Assembly: GCA_016208665.1 (NCBI GenBank)
Contig: JACQXT010000101.1
Location: forward strand, 1-8,273
DNA from: Chitinivibrionia bacterium
GTDB lineage: Bacteria > Krumholzibacteriota > Krumholzibacteriia > WVZY01
Reading direction: 5' to 3'
DNA: 8,273 bases
Positions 1 to 8,273 of the stretch are shown one piece after another (the first letter of the stretch is position 1; each line of letters opens with the position of its first letter). The translations under genes were made by a program, and so were the position numbers. A model generated the notes under the pieces. It was not told the origin of the DNA and did not search any database. It saw nothing but the letters and a program-made list of their open reading frames with translations.

Positions 1-87
1 GTTCCTCCCCGGGAGATTCCCGAAACGCAGGTTCTCTTCACGATCGTCGGCGGCCGGATCGTATACAAAAAGGAAGAGCCGCGCTAG
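1..87 (+). CDS. Amidohydrolase family protein, C-terminal end (partial)
   Basis: Only the last 28 codons are in the window, read in frame from base 1 to a TAG at 85-87. The tail reads VPPREIPETQVLFTIVGG followed by RIVYKKEEPR. The pattern 'IPETxVLxTIVGGRIVY' is typical of the extreme C-terminus of amidohydrolase-3/YtcJ-like metal-dependent hydrolases, where the chain returns to the small beta-sandwich domain after the TIM barrel. The metal ligands lie upstream, outside the window, so substrate and activity cannot be judged. The stop codon sits in the loop of the hairpin at 72-98, so this gene and the convergent minus-strand gene share the same terminator region. The family assignment rests on a short tail and could be another amidohydrolase subfamily. 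Confidence 0.72.
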   Translation, partial: VPPREIPETQVLFTIVGGRIVYKKEEPR

Positions 88-98
88 GCGGCTCTTCC
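67..98 (-). terminator. Rho-independent terminator of the 148-687 gene
   Basis: Perfect 11-bp inverted repeat: 72-82 (GGAAGAGCCGC) pairs with 88-98, with a 5-base loop. On the minus strand the hairpin is followed directly by TTTTT (A67-A71 on the plus strand), as expected of an intrinsic terminator. It lies 50 bases beyond the stop of the minus-strand gene. On the plus strand no T-tract follows, so it may also slow the amidohydrolase transcript but is less clearly a terminator in that direction. Confidence 0.85.
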
Positions 99-147
99 GT
101 ACCCCTCTGCGCACGTGCCGCCGGTACAGGCCGGCACGGCGCGTATT

Positions 148-687
148 CTAATCCTGATACAGTGCTTTTACCGTACCCCACGTCGTTTGCTCCGCCGGAA
201 TGATGTCCGGGCAGAAGATCGACGTCCATCCGATCGCATTGATGAATGCGAGATCGGGGTAGCGGGTCGCCCGCACGAATCCCGAGATCGGATGAGGAAT
301 CACCGTGATCGGCGTATCCGGGAGGCAGTTGTTGCAGCGGTACCAGATGGTGCAGAGGTGCGCCGTCTCGTAGCCGTTCAACGGAAGCTGCCACACCATC
401 GAGATGCCGTTTTTCGTGTTGCCCATCGTCAGCTCCGGCGTGCCGGTGTCGCCGAACCAGGGAATTGACGCCGGATAGGCGATAGCGAACTCTATGCCGA
501 CGACCCACGAGTTGAAATTCCTTGCCACGACAAACGCGGAATCGATTTCGCCGTTTATGCAGACGTGAGTCTGAGCGGTGAACGCCTCGTCGAACACGAT
601 CTGCACCATCGGCGTCTGCGCCGACGCCGCGGCAGCGCCGAAAACAAGAAGCACTATCGCAGCACATGTCAATAACACTAATCTCAT
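148..687 (-). CDS. Small secreted protein with signal peptide, unknown function
   Basis: 179 aa. Residues 1-23 form a classical signal peptide: R2, a hydrophobic core, then A-S-A before Q24, the likely cleavage site. The mature part is about 156 residues, looks beta-rich and contains several cysteines, including a C-x-x-C pair (RCNNC). A central stretch 'WVVGIEFAIAYP' resembles the strand pattern of cohesin-like or Ig-like beta-sandwiches, but that is inference. Residues 129-136 read VIPHPISG and the C-terminus reads 'TTWGTVKALYQD'; both features recur in altered form in the lipoprotein at 1122-1727. The start is firm: AAGGAGGAGG (691-700 on the complement) sits 3 bases from the ATG. It is probably monocistronic, ended by the hairpin at 67-98. 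I recognise no enzyme motif. The family looks like the lineage-specific exported proteins common in Eisenbacteria/Krumholzibacteria-type genomes; its function is unknown. Confidence 0.85.
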   Translation of the reverse strand: MRLVLLTCAAIVLLVFGAAAASAQTPMVQIVFDEAFTAQTHVCINGEIDSAFVVARNFNSWVVGIEFAIAYPASIPWFGDTGTPELTMGNTKNGISMVWQLPLNGYETAHLCTIWYRCNNCLPDTPITVIPHPISGFVRATRYPDLAFINAIGWTSIFCPDIIPAEQTTWGTVKALYQD

Positions 688-1060
688 GACCCTCCTCCTT
701 TTCTTGCAAAAGCCGTTGAAATGATTAAGCTACTATTGTGCCAACGGAGATTCCGGACTTGGGAGCGGAGAGCGGCGGGTTCGATGCTCGCGTAACACTC
801 TAAAGAACGCATGTATGACATAGTATATAAATGATATACATATTTGGTCGAACAGGCGTGAGCCCTCTTGATGTCCATTCCCGCTCCAGCGTTCAGGAGA
901 AGCAACGAGGAACGATGAGGAACCGGCAGCCGAAGAGGATTCATTAAGCAACGGCGCGCTGGAAAAATGCGAATCCTGCTCCCGCGTGGAACCGCTTCGG
1001 CGGCTCCAGGCCGGGTCGCAACCGGCACCGAACCGCCCCATGTCAGGGGATACAAAAAGA
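688..1060. other. Intergenic stretch without a credible gene
   Basis: About 370 bases between the start of the secreted-protein gene and the terminator of the next gene. Reading frames here overlap one another, lack Shine-Dalgarno sites and show no recognisable protein. It contains an AT-rich island at about 810-845, in sharp contrast to its surroundings, with a short inverted repeat GTATAT-AAATG-ATATAC (823-839). It also has a small hairpin with a TTCG loop (CCGC 992-995, GCGG 1000-1003, extended by GGA/TCC at 988-990 and 1005-1007). The AT-rich island is the likeliest place for a promoter of the 148-687 gene, which would give a long 5' leader. Confidence 0.6.
823..858 (-). promoter_or_regulatory. 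Possible promoter of the 148-687 gene in an AT-rich island
   Basis: On the minus strand a TATACT (good -10 match) lies at about 822-828, inside an AT-rich island of otherwise GC-rich DNA. Upstream is only a weak -35-like TCGACC, at about 18 bases spacing. The inverted repeat 823-839 overlaps the same place and could be an operator or chance. The leader to the start codon would be over 120 bases. Weak evidence; the base composition is the main argument. Confidence 0.25.
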
Positions 1061-1095
1061 AATCCCGGCATCGCTTCGAAGCGGATGCCGGGATT
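1054..1095 (-). terminator. Rho-independent terminator of the 1122-1727 lipoprotein gene
   Basis: Perfect 12-bp inverted repeat: 1061-1072 (AATCCCGGCATC) with 1084-1095. The loop itself contains the palindrome GCTTCGAAGC (1073-1082). On the minus strand it is followed by TCTTTTTG (A1054-A1058 on the plus strand). It starts 26 bases after the TAA of the lipoprotein gene. It resembles the terminator at 67-98 in that both hairpins are trailed by TTTTTGTAT on the minus strand. Confidence 0.88.
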
Positions 1096-1121
1096 CCGTG
1101 GTCCTCTGGAAATGAAGGTTC

Positions 1122-1727
1122 TTACTCTTCGCGAATGTTCCTGATCTTAGTCCAGTCCGATCCCGGTACGGACGGAACGGAGCACGGACAGTTGCCGTCG
1201 TTGTTGAAGTAGGATACCTTGCCGGTCGCATCCAGATAATTCTGACTGCAGTCGACGACGCCAATGCGGCCCGAAACAGGGTGAGGCACTATTCTGGCGG
1301 TCGCGCAGGCCGGTGTAGCGGAGGTGCTGTTGAATCTCAGGGTGGCGACATGGGCCGGCAGCGGCGTGCAAGCGCCGTATGCGAGCGTGAAGCTTCCCTC
1401 CTGCGGATCGATCATCGCAGTCTGGAACGGGGAGGTCATGCCGGTCATCGTGCCGGTAAACCCGTCAAACTGGACTTCGAACTCGGCAGCGGTCGCACCC
1501 TCCATCCCCATATGAACGACATAATACGTGACGATTCCTGTGCCCGGATCCTGCAAATTGCAATCCGATCCGCCCATGTCGGCATATACTGCAAAGTAGC
1601 CGCCGCTCGGTACAGCCGGGGGATTCACGATGACTGGATCGTCATTGTTTCCACAGCCGGCGAACATGCCGAGCATGACCACCGTGCAAATAACGAGAAC
1701 AGGGCGCAAATGACGTAAGCTTCTCAT
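1122..1727 (-). CDS. Small lipoprotein, likely paralog of the 148-687 secreted protein
   Basis: 201 aa. The N-terminus has basic residues (R2, R5, R8), a hydrophobic segment 10-22 and a lipobox-like F-A-G-C with Cys25, then a polar GNNDDP linker. It is therefore probably a lipid-anchored protein, facing the periplasm or cell surface. The mature part (about 42-201) is Cys-containing and beta-rich, with 'AAEFEVQFDGF' matching the GIEFAIAYP position of the neighbour. Residues 146-153 read I-V-P-H-P-V-S-G, and the C-terminus has 'DWTKIRNIREE' where the neighbour has 'TTWGTVKALYQD'. Spacing between these landmarks is similar in the two proteins, which supports common descent despite low overall identity. 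The start is supported by AAGGAGGG (1739-1746 on the complement), 11 bases from the ATG. No catalytic motif is seen. A terminator follows at 1054-1095, so the gene is probably transcribed alone. Confidence 0.85.
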   Translation of the reverse strand: MRSLRHLRPVLVICTVVMLGMFAGCGNNDDPVIVNPPAVPSGGYFAVYADMGGSDCNLQDPGTGIVTYYVVHMGMEGATAAEFEVQFDGFTGTMTGMTSPFQTAMIDPQEGSFTLAYGACTPLPAHVATLRFNSTSATPACATARIVPHPVSGRIGVVDCSQNYLDATGKVSYFNNDGNCPCSVPSVPGSDWTKIRNIREE

Positions 1728-1894
1728 CCTGATCCTGACCCTCCTTCCGGTCTACAACAACTGCTGTAAAACCTGTTGGTTAATTAAGTCCTTTGCCAAT
1801 GATGCCTAGCTCTGCTGAGGTGCTGTGCGGCGGGATAGAGCAAATTCCTTGCCATCGCCGCATAAGCCGCATAGTGTGCTGAAAAATTGCGTAG

Positions 1895-1923
1895 TTGCTC
1901 TTGCGACACGGAATAACTAGAAT
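1895..1923 (+). promoter_or_regulatory. Candidate sigma70-type promoter for the sulfatase-like gene
   Basis: TTGCTC (1895-1900) and TAGAAT (1918-1923) are separated by exactly 17 bases. The -10 matches TATAAT at five of six bases; the -35 matches only TTG. Transcription would begin near 1930, giving a leader of about 45 bases to the GTG start at 1975. The rest of the 1747-1974 gap, between divergent genes, shows no other clear signal. Confidence 0.33.
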
Positions 1924-1962
1924 AGCCGGAACACGGTGCGATCGTGCAATTCTGCAATCCGC

Positions 1963-1971
1963 GGAGGAGGG
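1963..1971 (+). promoter_or_regulatory. Shine-Dalgarno site that decides the GTG start at 1975
   Basis: GGAGGAGGG lies 3 bases from GTG 1975-1977 (7 bases when counted from the first GGAGG). An in-frame GTG at 1936 would place this site inside the coding region and has no ribosome binding site of its own. An in-frame ATG at 1999 has only a weak GAAGGG upstream. Confidence 0.7.
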
Positions 1972-1974
1972 CGA

Positions 1975-3984
1975 GTGACTCAGGCGAAGGGTGCGGTTAT
2001 GTCGCGTCGGCGGGGATTCGGGATCGCTTTTCTCGTTTCGGCGATTCCCGCGGCCGCCGTCGCCATTCTCGAGACGACGCTCTCCATGCGCGCGTTCGCG
2101 CCATCGTTTCTCGAACTGCTCTACGGCGCGAACGTGCATTGCGCGATCGCGTGCGCGGCTCTCGTGATCGCACGCCTGCTCCTGTGGAGGATGCGGAGCC
2201 CATCATTCGTTCCCGCAGCGCTGGGCATGTTCGTGCTCGCCGAGCTGTCCTTCACGGGCTCCCTGTGGCTGGTGAAATCGCCCTGGGCGCCTCCTCTCGC
2301 AACCCGCGCGGGAAAGCTCTTTGCGGCGTGCGCGGCGCTGGCGGCGATCGCCGCCGGCATACTGGTCATCCTGTGGCTGGTGCGCCGTTTCCGGCGTGTG
2401 CGCTTCAGCGGGCGGTGCGCACAATGGGCTGGAACTGCGGGCGGGGCGCTTTTCGTCTGTTTCCTCCTTTGCAACGCCGCGCTCGTCGCGACGCATTACG
2501 CACGCAGCGGTTCGACGGGCGCCGGAGGCGGCCACATGCGCGGCGGCGCAGCGGAGCGGGACGCGGCCCCCGATGTATTTCTCGTGCTCGTCGATGCGCT
2601 GCGGTTCGATCGCGTGTCGTCGAACGGGTACGAGCGGCCAACGAGTCCCGCGCTCGATGCGTTCTTCCGAGAGTGCCGCGTATTCGCAAACGCCTATACG
2701 CCCGGCAACAAGACCGTCCCGTCGATCGTGAGTTACTTCACGGGCCTCTATCCCGAATCGCACGGAGTGGTCGGCCCGTTCGCGGAGTTTCCCCGCGGCG
2801 CTCCCACGCTTGCGGAACAGTTCCGGCGGCATGGATACGAGACCGCGGCATTCGTCGGCAACATGCTCGTGTCGGCCGAGCACGGATTTTCGCGAGGGTT
2901 CGATTCCTATTCGCCGCGGGGCATGCCCTGGTGGCGCTACCACGGGCGAACCGGCGTCGAGGCGCTCGTGAACTATTTCTACGTGCCGGAGGATGCCGCT
3001 TCGGGCGAGCGCATATGCGGCGAGTTTTTTTCGTGGCTCGACGCGCATCCGCGGGGGCCGCGATTCGTGTATCTGCACTTCATGGAGCCGCATGCGCCGT
3101 ACGATCCGCCGGACGGGGATTACGAAGCGGTCGCCCCGGGAGTGGCGCGCGGCCCCGCGTGGCCGCCCATGTTTCACGATTATGCCGGGGAAGGTTCTCT
3201 GGAGGATTGGCAATCGCTCGCAGAACCGCCCGCCGTAGAGGATGCGGATCGCCTCGGGATGATCGCCGCCTACGACGGAGAGATTCGCGCCGCGGACCGC
3301 GCAGTCGGCAAGGTTTTTGACGAGCTTCGCAAGCGCGGCATGTATGAGAACGCTTTCATCGTCTTTATGAACGACCACGGCGAGGAATTCGGCGATCACG
3401 GCGGCTGGTTTCACGGCCACTCGATCTACGACGAACTCACGCGGTGCCCGCTCGCATACCGGCCTCCCGGGGGATTGCCGGAAATGGACACGGCGGCCGG
3501 AGGAATCCCGGAGGGCGGAGGTTTAACGGCGGCCGGCGGAACTCCGGCAGGCGGCGGGAGGATCATCGAGCGTCCGGTGAGCGTGCTCGATTTTCTCATG
3601 ACGCTCTTCGAGCTCCTGGAAATGGATCCGTTGCCGCATCATCAAGGTCTCCTCATTCCGGAACTCTTCGAATTGCCTCCGCCGGCTGCTCGGGCGCCGG
3701 TCATAAGCTCGCTCCCGCCGCAGCTCTATTCGTGCAGGCTCGGCCCCTGGAAACTCGTTCGCCGGGGCGACCCGGATGCGCCGGCGGACATGCTCTTCGA
3801 TCTTGCGGCTGACCCGCTCGAGAGGAACGATCTCTCCCTCGTTCTGCCGGACACGCTGGCGATGCTTCGCTCGGCGCTCGAACGCACGATACGTGCGCAC
3901 GAGGAATTGCGCCTGGGCTCGTCGAACGCGGCGGCGGATCCGAGGTTGCTGGAGCGGTTGCGGAGTCTGGGGTATGTGAAATAG
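1975..3984 (+). CDS. Membrane-anchored sulfatase-like (alkaline phosphatase superfamily) enzyme with Thr nucleophile
   Basis: 669 aa from the GTG at 1975. The first ~165 residues hold about five hydrophobic membrane segments (roughly 14-35, 48-68, 74-92, 106-127, 142-163). A Gly/Arg/Asp-rich linker leads to a sulfatase-fold domain from residue 200. Metal-site motifs are 'DVFLVLVDALR' (D207) and 'NDHGEEFGDHGGWFHGH' (D467, H468, with H480/H482 nearby). The nucleophile region reads N-K-T247-V-P-S-I, followed by 'YFTGLYPESHGV'. Thr stands where sulfatases have Cys or Ser, and the Arg of C-x-P-x-R is Ile. This argues against formylglycine activation and for a Thr-nucleophile hydrolase or transferase acting on phospho- or sulfo-esters. 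With the membrane anchor, an envelope substrate is likely, as in LtaS or phosphoethanolamine transferases, but it cannot be named. A Gly/Pro-rich insert with a 12-residue duplication lies at about 494-529. The C-terminus 'LERLRSLGYVK' is typical of sulfatase-like proteins in these phyla. Confidence 0.88.
   Translation: MTQAKGAVMSRRRGFGIAFLVSAIPAAAVAILETTLSMRAFAPSFLELLYGANVHCAIACAALVIARLLLWRMRSPSFVPAALGMFVLAELSFTGSLWLVKSPWAPPLATRAGKLFAACAALAAIAAGILVILWLVRRFRRVRFSGRCAQWAGTAGGALFVCFLLCNAALVATHYARSGSTGAGGGHMRGGAAERDAAPDVFLVLVDALRFDRVSSNGYERPTSPALDAFFRECRVFANAYTPGNKTVPSIVSYFTGLYPESHGVVGPFAEFPRGAPTLAEQFRRHGYETAAFVGNMLVSAEHGFSRGFDSYSPRGMPWWRYHGRTGVEALVNYFYVPEDAASGERICGEFFSWLDAHPRGPRFVYLHFMEPHAPYDPPDGDYEAVAPGVARGPAWPPMFHDYAGEGSLEDWQSLAEPPAVEDADRLGMIAAYDGEIRAADRAVGKVFDELRKRGMYENAFIVFMNDHGEEFGDHGGWFHGHSIYDELTRCPLAYRPPGGLPEMDTAAGGIPEGGGLTAAGGTPAGGGRIIERPVSVLDFLMTLFELLEMDPLPHHQGLLIPELFELPPPAARAPVISSLPPQLYSCRLGPWKLVRRGDPDAPADMLFDLAADPLERNDLSLVLPDTLAMLRSALERTIRAHEELRLGSSNAAADPRLLERLRSLGYVK
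3490..3561 (+). repeat. Two-copy 36-bp in-frame tandem repeat inside the sulfatase-like gene
   Basis: Copies 3490-3525 and 3526-3561 share about three quarters of their bases and begin identically with ACGGCGGCCGG. They encode TAAGGIPEGGG-L and TAAGGTPAGGG-R, residues 506-517 and 518-529. The preceding residues PPGGLPEM look like a third, partial and older unit. The insert lies just after 'YDELTRCPLAYRPPGG', where relatives have a short loop before the 'RPVSVLDFLMTL' helix, so it probably lengthens a surface loop. Confidence 0.7.
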
Positions 3985-4015
3985 CGCCGGCAGCGCGGGT
4001 GGCGGCGATGGGGCC

Positions 4016-4051
4016 CCCGCCCGCGCGGAGCGGTGAGGGAGCACGGGCGGG
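4016..4051. terminator. Possible hairpin between convergent genes
   Basis: CCCGCCCG (4016-4023) can pair with CGGGCGGG (4044-4051) across a 20-base loop. It lies between the sulfatase-like gene (stop at 3984) and the convergent manA (stop at 4083). Neither strand has a T-tract after it, so it is not a classical intrinsic terminator. It could serve both directions weakly, or be chance in GC-rich DNA. Confidence 0.25.
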
Positions 4052-4082
4052 ATAATCGGCGACAGGACCCGCGCGAACAGAG

Positions 4083-5303
4083 CTATTGAGGCACGGAGGC
4101 TTTATAGAAGGCGGCGTCTCCCGTGATCGCGTAACGCGACATGGCCGCCGGAACCAGGACGGACATTCCCTTTGAAAGCGCAACAACTCTTCCGCTCCTC
4201 GCATTCAGCGCAAGAGCCTTGCCGCCGGTGCAGAGCAGGATTTCCACGCTTCGATGGTCGGCGCTCGTGTATTCAACGCCGCGCGACACGGTGATGACCG
4301 AGAGCTCGAATTCGCCCGTGCGCGTTTCATAGACCCGTTCGCACGCCGCGCGCTCGACGGGCTCGAGAATCGCCGGCGGCTGTTCGTCGAAATGCAATAT
4401 CGCGAGGAGTTCGGGCACGTCGATATGCTTCGGCGTGAGCCCGCCGCGGAGCACGTTGTCCGAATTCGCCATGAGCTCGATCCCAACGCCGCCGAGATAC
4501 GCGTGCAGGCTGCCCGCGCCGAGGAACATGGCCTGGCCGGGCTGGAGATTCACGAGGTTCAGAAGCAGCGGGCTCAAAATGCCTATGTCGCCGCGGTAGT
4601 GCGCGTCGAGCTCGAGCATGCACTCGAACGCCGGATCGTCCCCCGCGTGGCCGCGGGCGAATTCGACCGCCTGCGCGACCGCACGGCTCTTCCGGCCGCC
4701 GTCCATCGTCATGATCTCCGTGAAAAAGCGTTTGAGGCCTGCGGCGTCGGGGCTTCGCTTGAACGCGCCCAGCTCCTTCGAGAGCTCCGAAGGCCCGATT
4801 GCCTCCAGGAACTCGATGGCGCTCTCCGGCGGGCGAAATCCGCTGAGCGCCCGGAACGGCGTCAGCGCGCAGATCGTCTCCGGCTTGTGATTCGCGTCCT
4901 TGTAATTGCGGTTCGGCGCGTCGAGCGGAATGCCGATCTCGTTCTCCCGCTCGAAGCCTGCGCGCGCCTGCGCGCGGTCTGGGTGCGCCTGTATGGAGAG
5001 CGGGCGTTCAGCCGCCAGCACCTTGAAAAGAAAGGGAAGGGAGCCCCCGAACATGTCCGCGGTTCGACGTCCGAGCACCTCGGCGGGCGAGTGTTCCAGC
5101 AGTGCGGGCAGCGGATGCCATTCATGGTCGATGAGGACTTCCGACGGCGCCTTCGGGTGGGCGCCCATCCACAGTTCCGCCTGGGGCGTCTCCGACGGCG
5201 ACGGGGCGCCGAGGAGCTCGGCGATCGCCGTACGCGAACCCCATGCGTATTCCTGCACCGGATTCCTGAGAAAATAAAAGTCGTTTACGAGGCCGATCTT
5301 CAT
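4083..5303 (-). CDS. manA: Mannose-6-phosphate isomerase, class I
   Basis: 406 aa, close to the ~390 aa usual for type I phosphomannose isomerases. It is a cytoplasmic Zn enzyme interconverting fructose-6-P and mannose-6-P. Motifs in order: 'NPVQEYAWGSR' near the N-terminus; 'AELWMGAHPKAPS' (42-54); 'LSIQAHPD' with Zn ligands Q105 and H107; 'DAPNRNYKDANHKPE' (128-142) with Zn ligand E142; and 'AGSLHAYLGGVGIELMANSDNV' with Zn ligand H267, followed by 'LRGGLTPKH'. All four metal ligands known from the family are present. The start ATG at 5303 is chosen because MKIGLVNDFYFLRNPVQEYAWG begins where homologs do; the open frame continues to 5546 only as a shadow of the upstream gene. Only 7 bases separate it from the mutase stop at 5311-5313 and no strong Shine-Dalgarno is seen, so translational coupling is likely. 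It is the last gene of the pgi-mutase-manA operon. Unlike its two partners, it appears intact. Confidence 0.95.
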   Translation of the reverse strand: MKIGLVNDFYFLRNPVQEYAWGSRTAIAELLGAPSPSETPQAELWMGAHPKAPSEVLIDHEWHPLPALLEHSPAEVLGRRTADMFGGSLPFLFKVLAAERPLSIQAHPDRAQARAGFERENEIGIPLDAPNRNYKDANHKPETICALTPFRALSGFRPPESAIEFLEAIGPSELSKELGAFKRSPDAAGLKRFFTEIMTMDGGRKSRAVAQAVEFARGHAGDDPAFECMLELDAHYRGDIGILSPLLLNLVNLQPGQAMFLGAGSLHAYLGGVGIELMANSDNVLRGGLTPKHIDVPELLAILHFDEQPPAILEPVERAACERVYETRTGEFELSVITVSRGVEYTSADHRSVEILLCTGGKALALNARSGRVVALSKGMSVLVPAAMSRYAITGDAAFYKASVPQ

Positions 5304-5310
5304 GATAGCG

Positions 5311-7540
<2,230 letters not shown>

Positions 7541-7543
7541 CTA
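7541..7543 (-). other. In-frame TAG replacing the phosphoglucose isomerase signature
   Basis: Homologs read F-x-F-W-D-W-V-G-G-R-Y-S-L-W-S-A-I-G-L. Here the sequence is F-E-F-W-stop-S-A-I-G-L. Ten conserved residues are replaced by one TAG codon, a net loss of 27 bases, with the frame kept on both sides. The missing stretch is the core of the PROSITE phosphoglucose isomerase signature 1. Confidence 0.85.
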
Positions 7544-8273
7544 CCAGAATTCGAACATGTTTTCGGGATCGATGCCGAATTCGCGCACCTTCTCCTCGTT
7601 GGTCGAGAGCGCCACGAAATGCCTCGCGATGTGTTTCTCGTCCCCGGCGTGTTCGAGAAACCACGCGCGGGCCGAATACGCGTTCGTCATCGTCTCCTGC
7701 GTGGTGAACGTCTTCGATGCGATCATGAAGAGCGTCGTCTCCGGATCCACCTGCTTCAGCGTCTCCGCGATGTGCGTGCCGTCCACGTTGGACACGAAAT
7801 AGACCGCGAGGTCCTCCCGCGCATACGGCCGAAGGCACTCGGCCGCCATGGCCGGCCCCAGGTCCGAGCCGCCGATGCCGATATTGACGATGTCCGTGAT
7901 TCTTCTCCCCGTGTAGCCCTTCCACCTGCCTGAGCCGAGCCTGCCCGAAAACTCCTTCATCTTCTTCAAGACAGCGCGCACTTCCGGCATCACGTCTGCG
8001 CCGCCGCCCAGGCGGACGGGCGCGCCGCTCCTGTTTCTCAGAGCGGTGTGCAATACCGCGCGGTGTTCCGTCTCGTTGATCGCTTCTCCCGAAAACATCT
8101 TGTGTACGGCGTCCCGCAGTTTCGTTTCCTCGGCCAGCCCGAGGAGAAGGGCGAGTGTTTCATCGGTGATGATGTTCTTGGAGTAGTCGACGAAGATGTC
8201 GCCCAGCGCGAACGAGAATCTCTCGGCGCGCCCGGGGTCCGCGGCGAACAGCTCCTTCATGTGCGTCCGCTTC
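7541..8273 (-). CDS. pgi: Glucose-6-phosphate isomerase, N-terminal part (5' end outside window, ends at TAG)
   Basis: Cytoplasmic enzyme interconverting glucose-6-P and fructose-6-P. The frame is open to the right edge, where codons K-R-T-H precede MKELF; homologs have about 30 residues before 'LFAxD', so the true start is beyond the window and the Met at 8260 is internal. Landmarks: '[12 protein letters not shown]'; '[22 protein letters not shown]'; 'DVMPEV'; '[24 protein letters not shown]' (phosphosugar-binding loop); '[14 protein letters not shown]'; '[13 protein letters not shown]' (phosphate-binding); and '[12 protein letters not shown]', directly followed by TAG. Similarity to the long bacterial PGI type (E. 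coli-like, ~550 aa) is very strong throughout. Seen parts of both halves total about 520 codons, so apart from the missing signature and the unseen N-terminus the gene is full length. It is the first visible gene of the pgi-mutase-manA operon; its promoter is outside the window. Confidence 0.92.
   Translation of the reverse strand, partial: KRTHMKELFAADPGRAERFSFALGDIFVDYSKNIITDETLALLLGLAEETKLRDAVHKMFSGEAINETEHRAVLHTALRNRSGAPVRLGGGADVMPEVRAVLKKMKEFSGRLGSGRWKGYTGRRITDIVNIGIGGSDLGPAMAAECLRPYAREDLAVYFVSNVDGTHIAETLKQVDPETTLFMIASKTFTTQETMTNAYSARAWFLEHAGDEKHIARHFVALSTNEEKVREFGIDPENMFEFW

Noticed and set aside
684..1071. Overlapping minus-strand open frames of 112 and 123 aa in the intergenic gap
   Set aside because: No ribosome binding site, no coherent protein features, and they run across the terminator of the neighbouring gene and each other.
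1936..1974. Earlier GTG start (1936) for the sulfatase-like gene
   Set aside because: No Shine-Dalgarno site before it, and the strong GGAGGAGGG site would be inside the coding region; GTG 1975 fits better.
2203..3420. Long minus-strand open frame (405 aa) opposite the sulfatase-like gene
   Set aside because: It is Arg/His-rich shadow translation; the plus-strand frame carries clear enzyme motifs throughout.
7541..7543. TAG readthrough, a recoded genetic code or translational bypass in pgi
   Set aside because: Decoding the TAG would still leave nine conserved residues missing, and there is no extra DNA to bypass. TAG also serves as the normal stop of manA and the sulfatase-like gene here.

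Overview
The window is GC-rich bacterial DNA with tightly packed genes. Its secreted proteins belong to a family I associate with uncultured FCB-related phyla (Eisenbacteria, Krumholzibacteriota and similar). The evidence is the repeated 'PHP-[IV]-S-G' motif, a C-terminal 'W-x-x-[IV]-[KR]' tail, and a sulfatase-like protein ending 'LGYVK'. This placement is inference; no rRNA or other marker gene is present.

Layout. Positions 1-87 hold the last 28 codons of a plus-strand amidohydrolase. Two minus-strand genes follow, each for a small exported protein (148-687 with a signal peptide; 1122-1727 a lipoprotein). They appear to be distant paralogs, and each ends in its own hairpin terminator with a T-tract. 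The 688-1060 gap has no credible gene. A plus-strand gene (1975-3984) encodes a membrane-anchored alkaline-phosphatase-superfamily ('sulfatase-like') enzyme with Thr at the nucleophile position. It runs convergently into a minus-strand operon, read from the right edge as pgi (glucose-6-phosphate isomerase), a phosphomannomutase/phosphoglucomutase, then manA (mannose-6-phosphate isomerase). The coupling is very tight: a 4-base ATGA overlap between the first two and a 7-base gap between the second and third.

How the genes work together. The operon would interconvert glucose-6-P, fructose-6-P, mannose-6-P and mannose-1-P (or the glucose equivalent), feeding nucleotide-sugar synthesis as well as glycolysis. 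No GDP-mannose pyrophosphorylase is in view.

Most unusual points. Two of the three operon genes are broken as read here. In pgi, the family's signature stretch (D-W-V-G-G-R-Y-S-x-W) is replaced by a single TAG codon, with the frame kept on both sides. In the mutase, about 15-20 expected codons are missing near the N-terminus and the frame changes across the gap. Both lesions look like deletions in GC-rich sequence, so assembly or sequencing error must be ruled out before calling them pseudogenes. I see no CRISPR array, tRNA, rRNA, insertion sequence or other mobile element, and no convincing novel multigene system.
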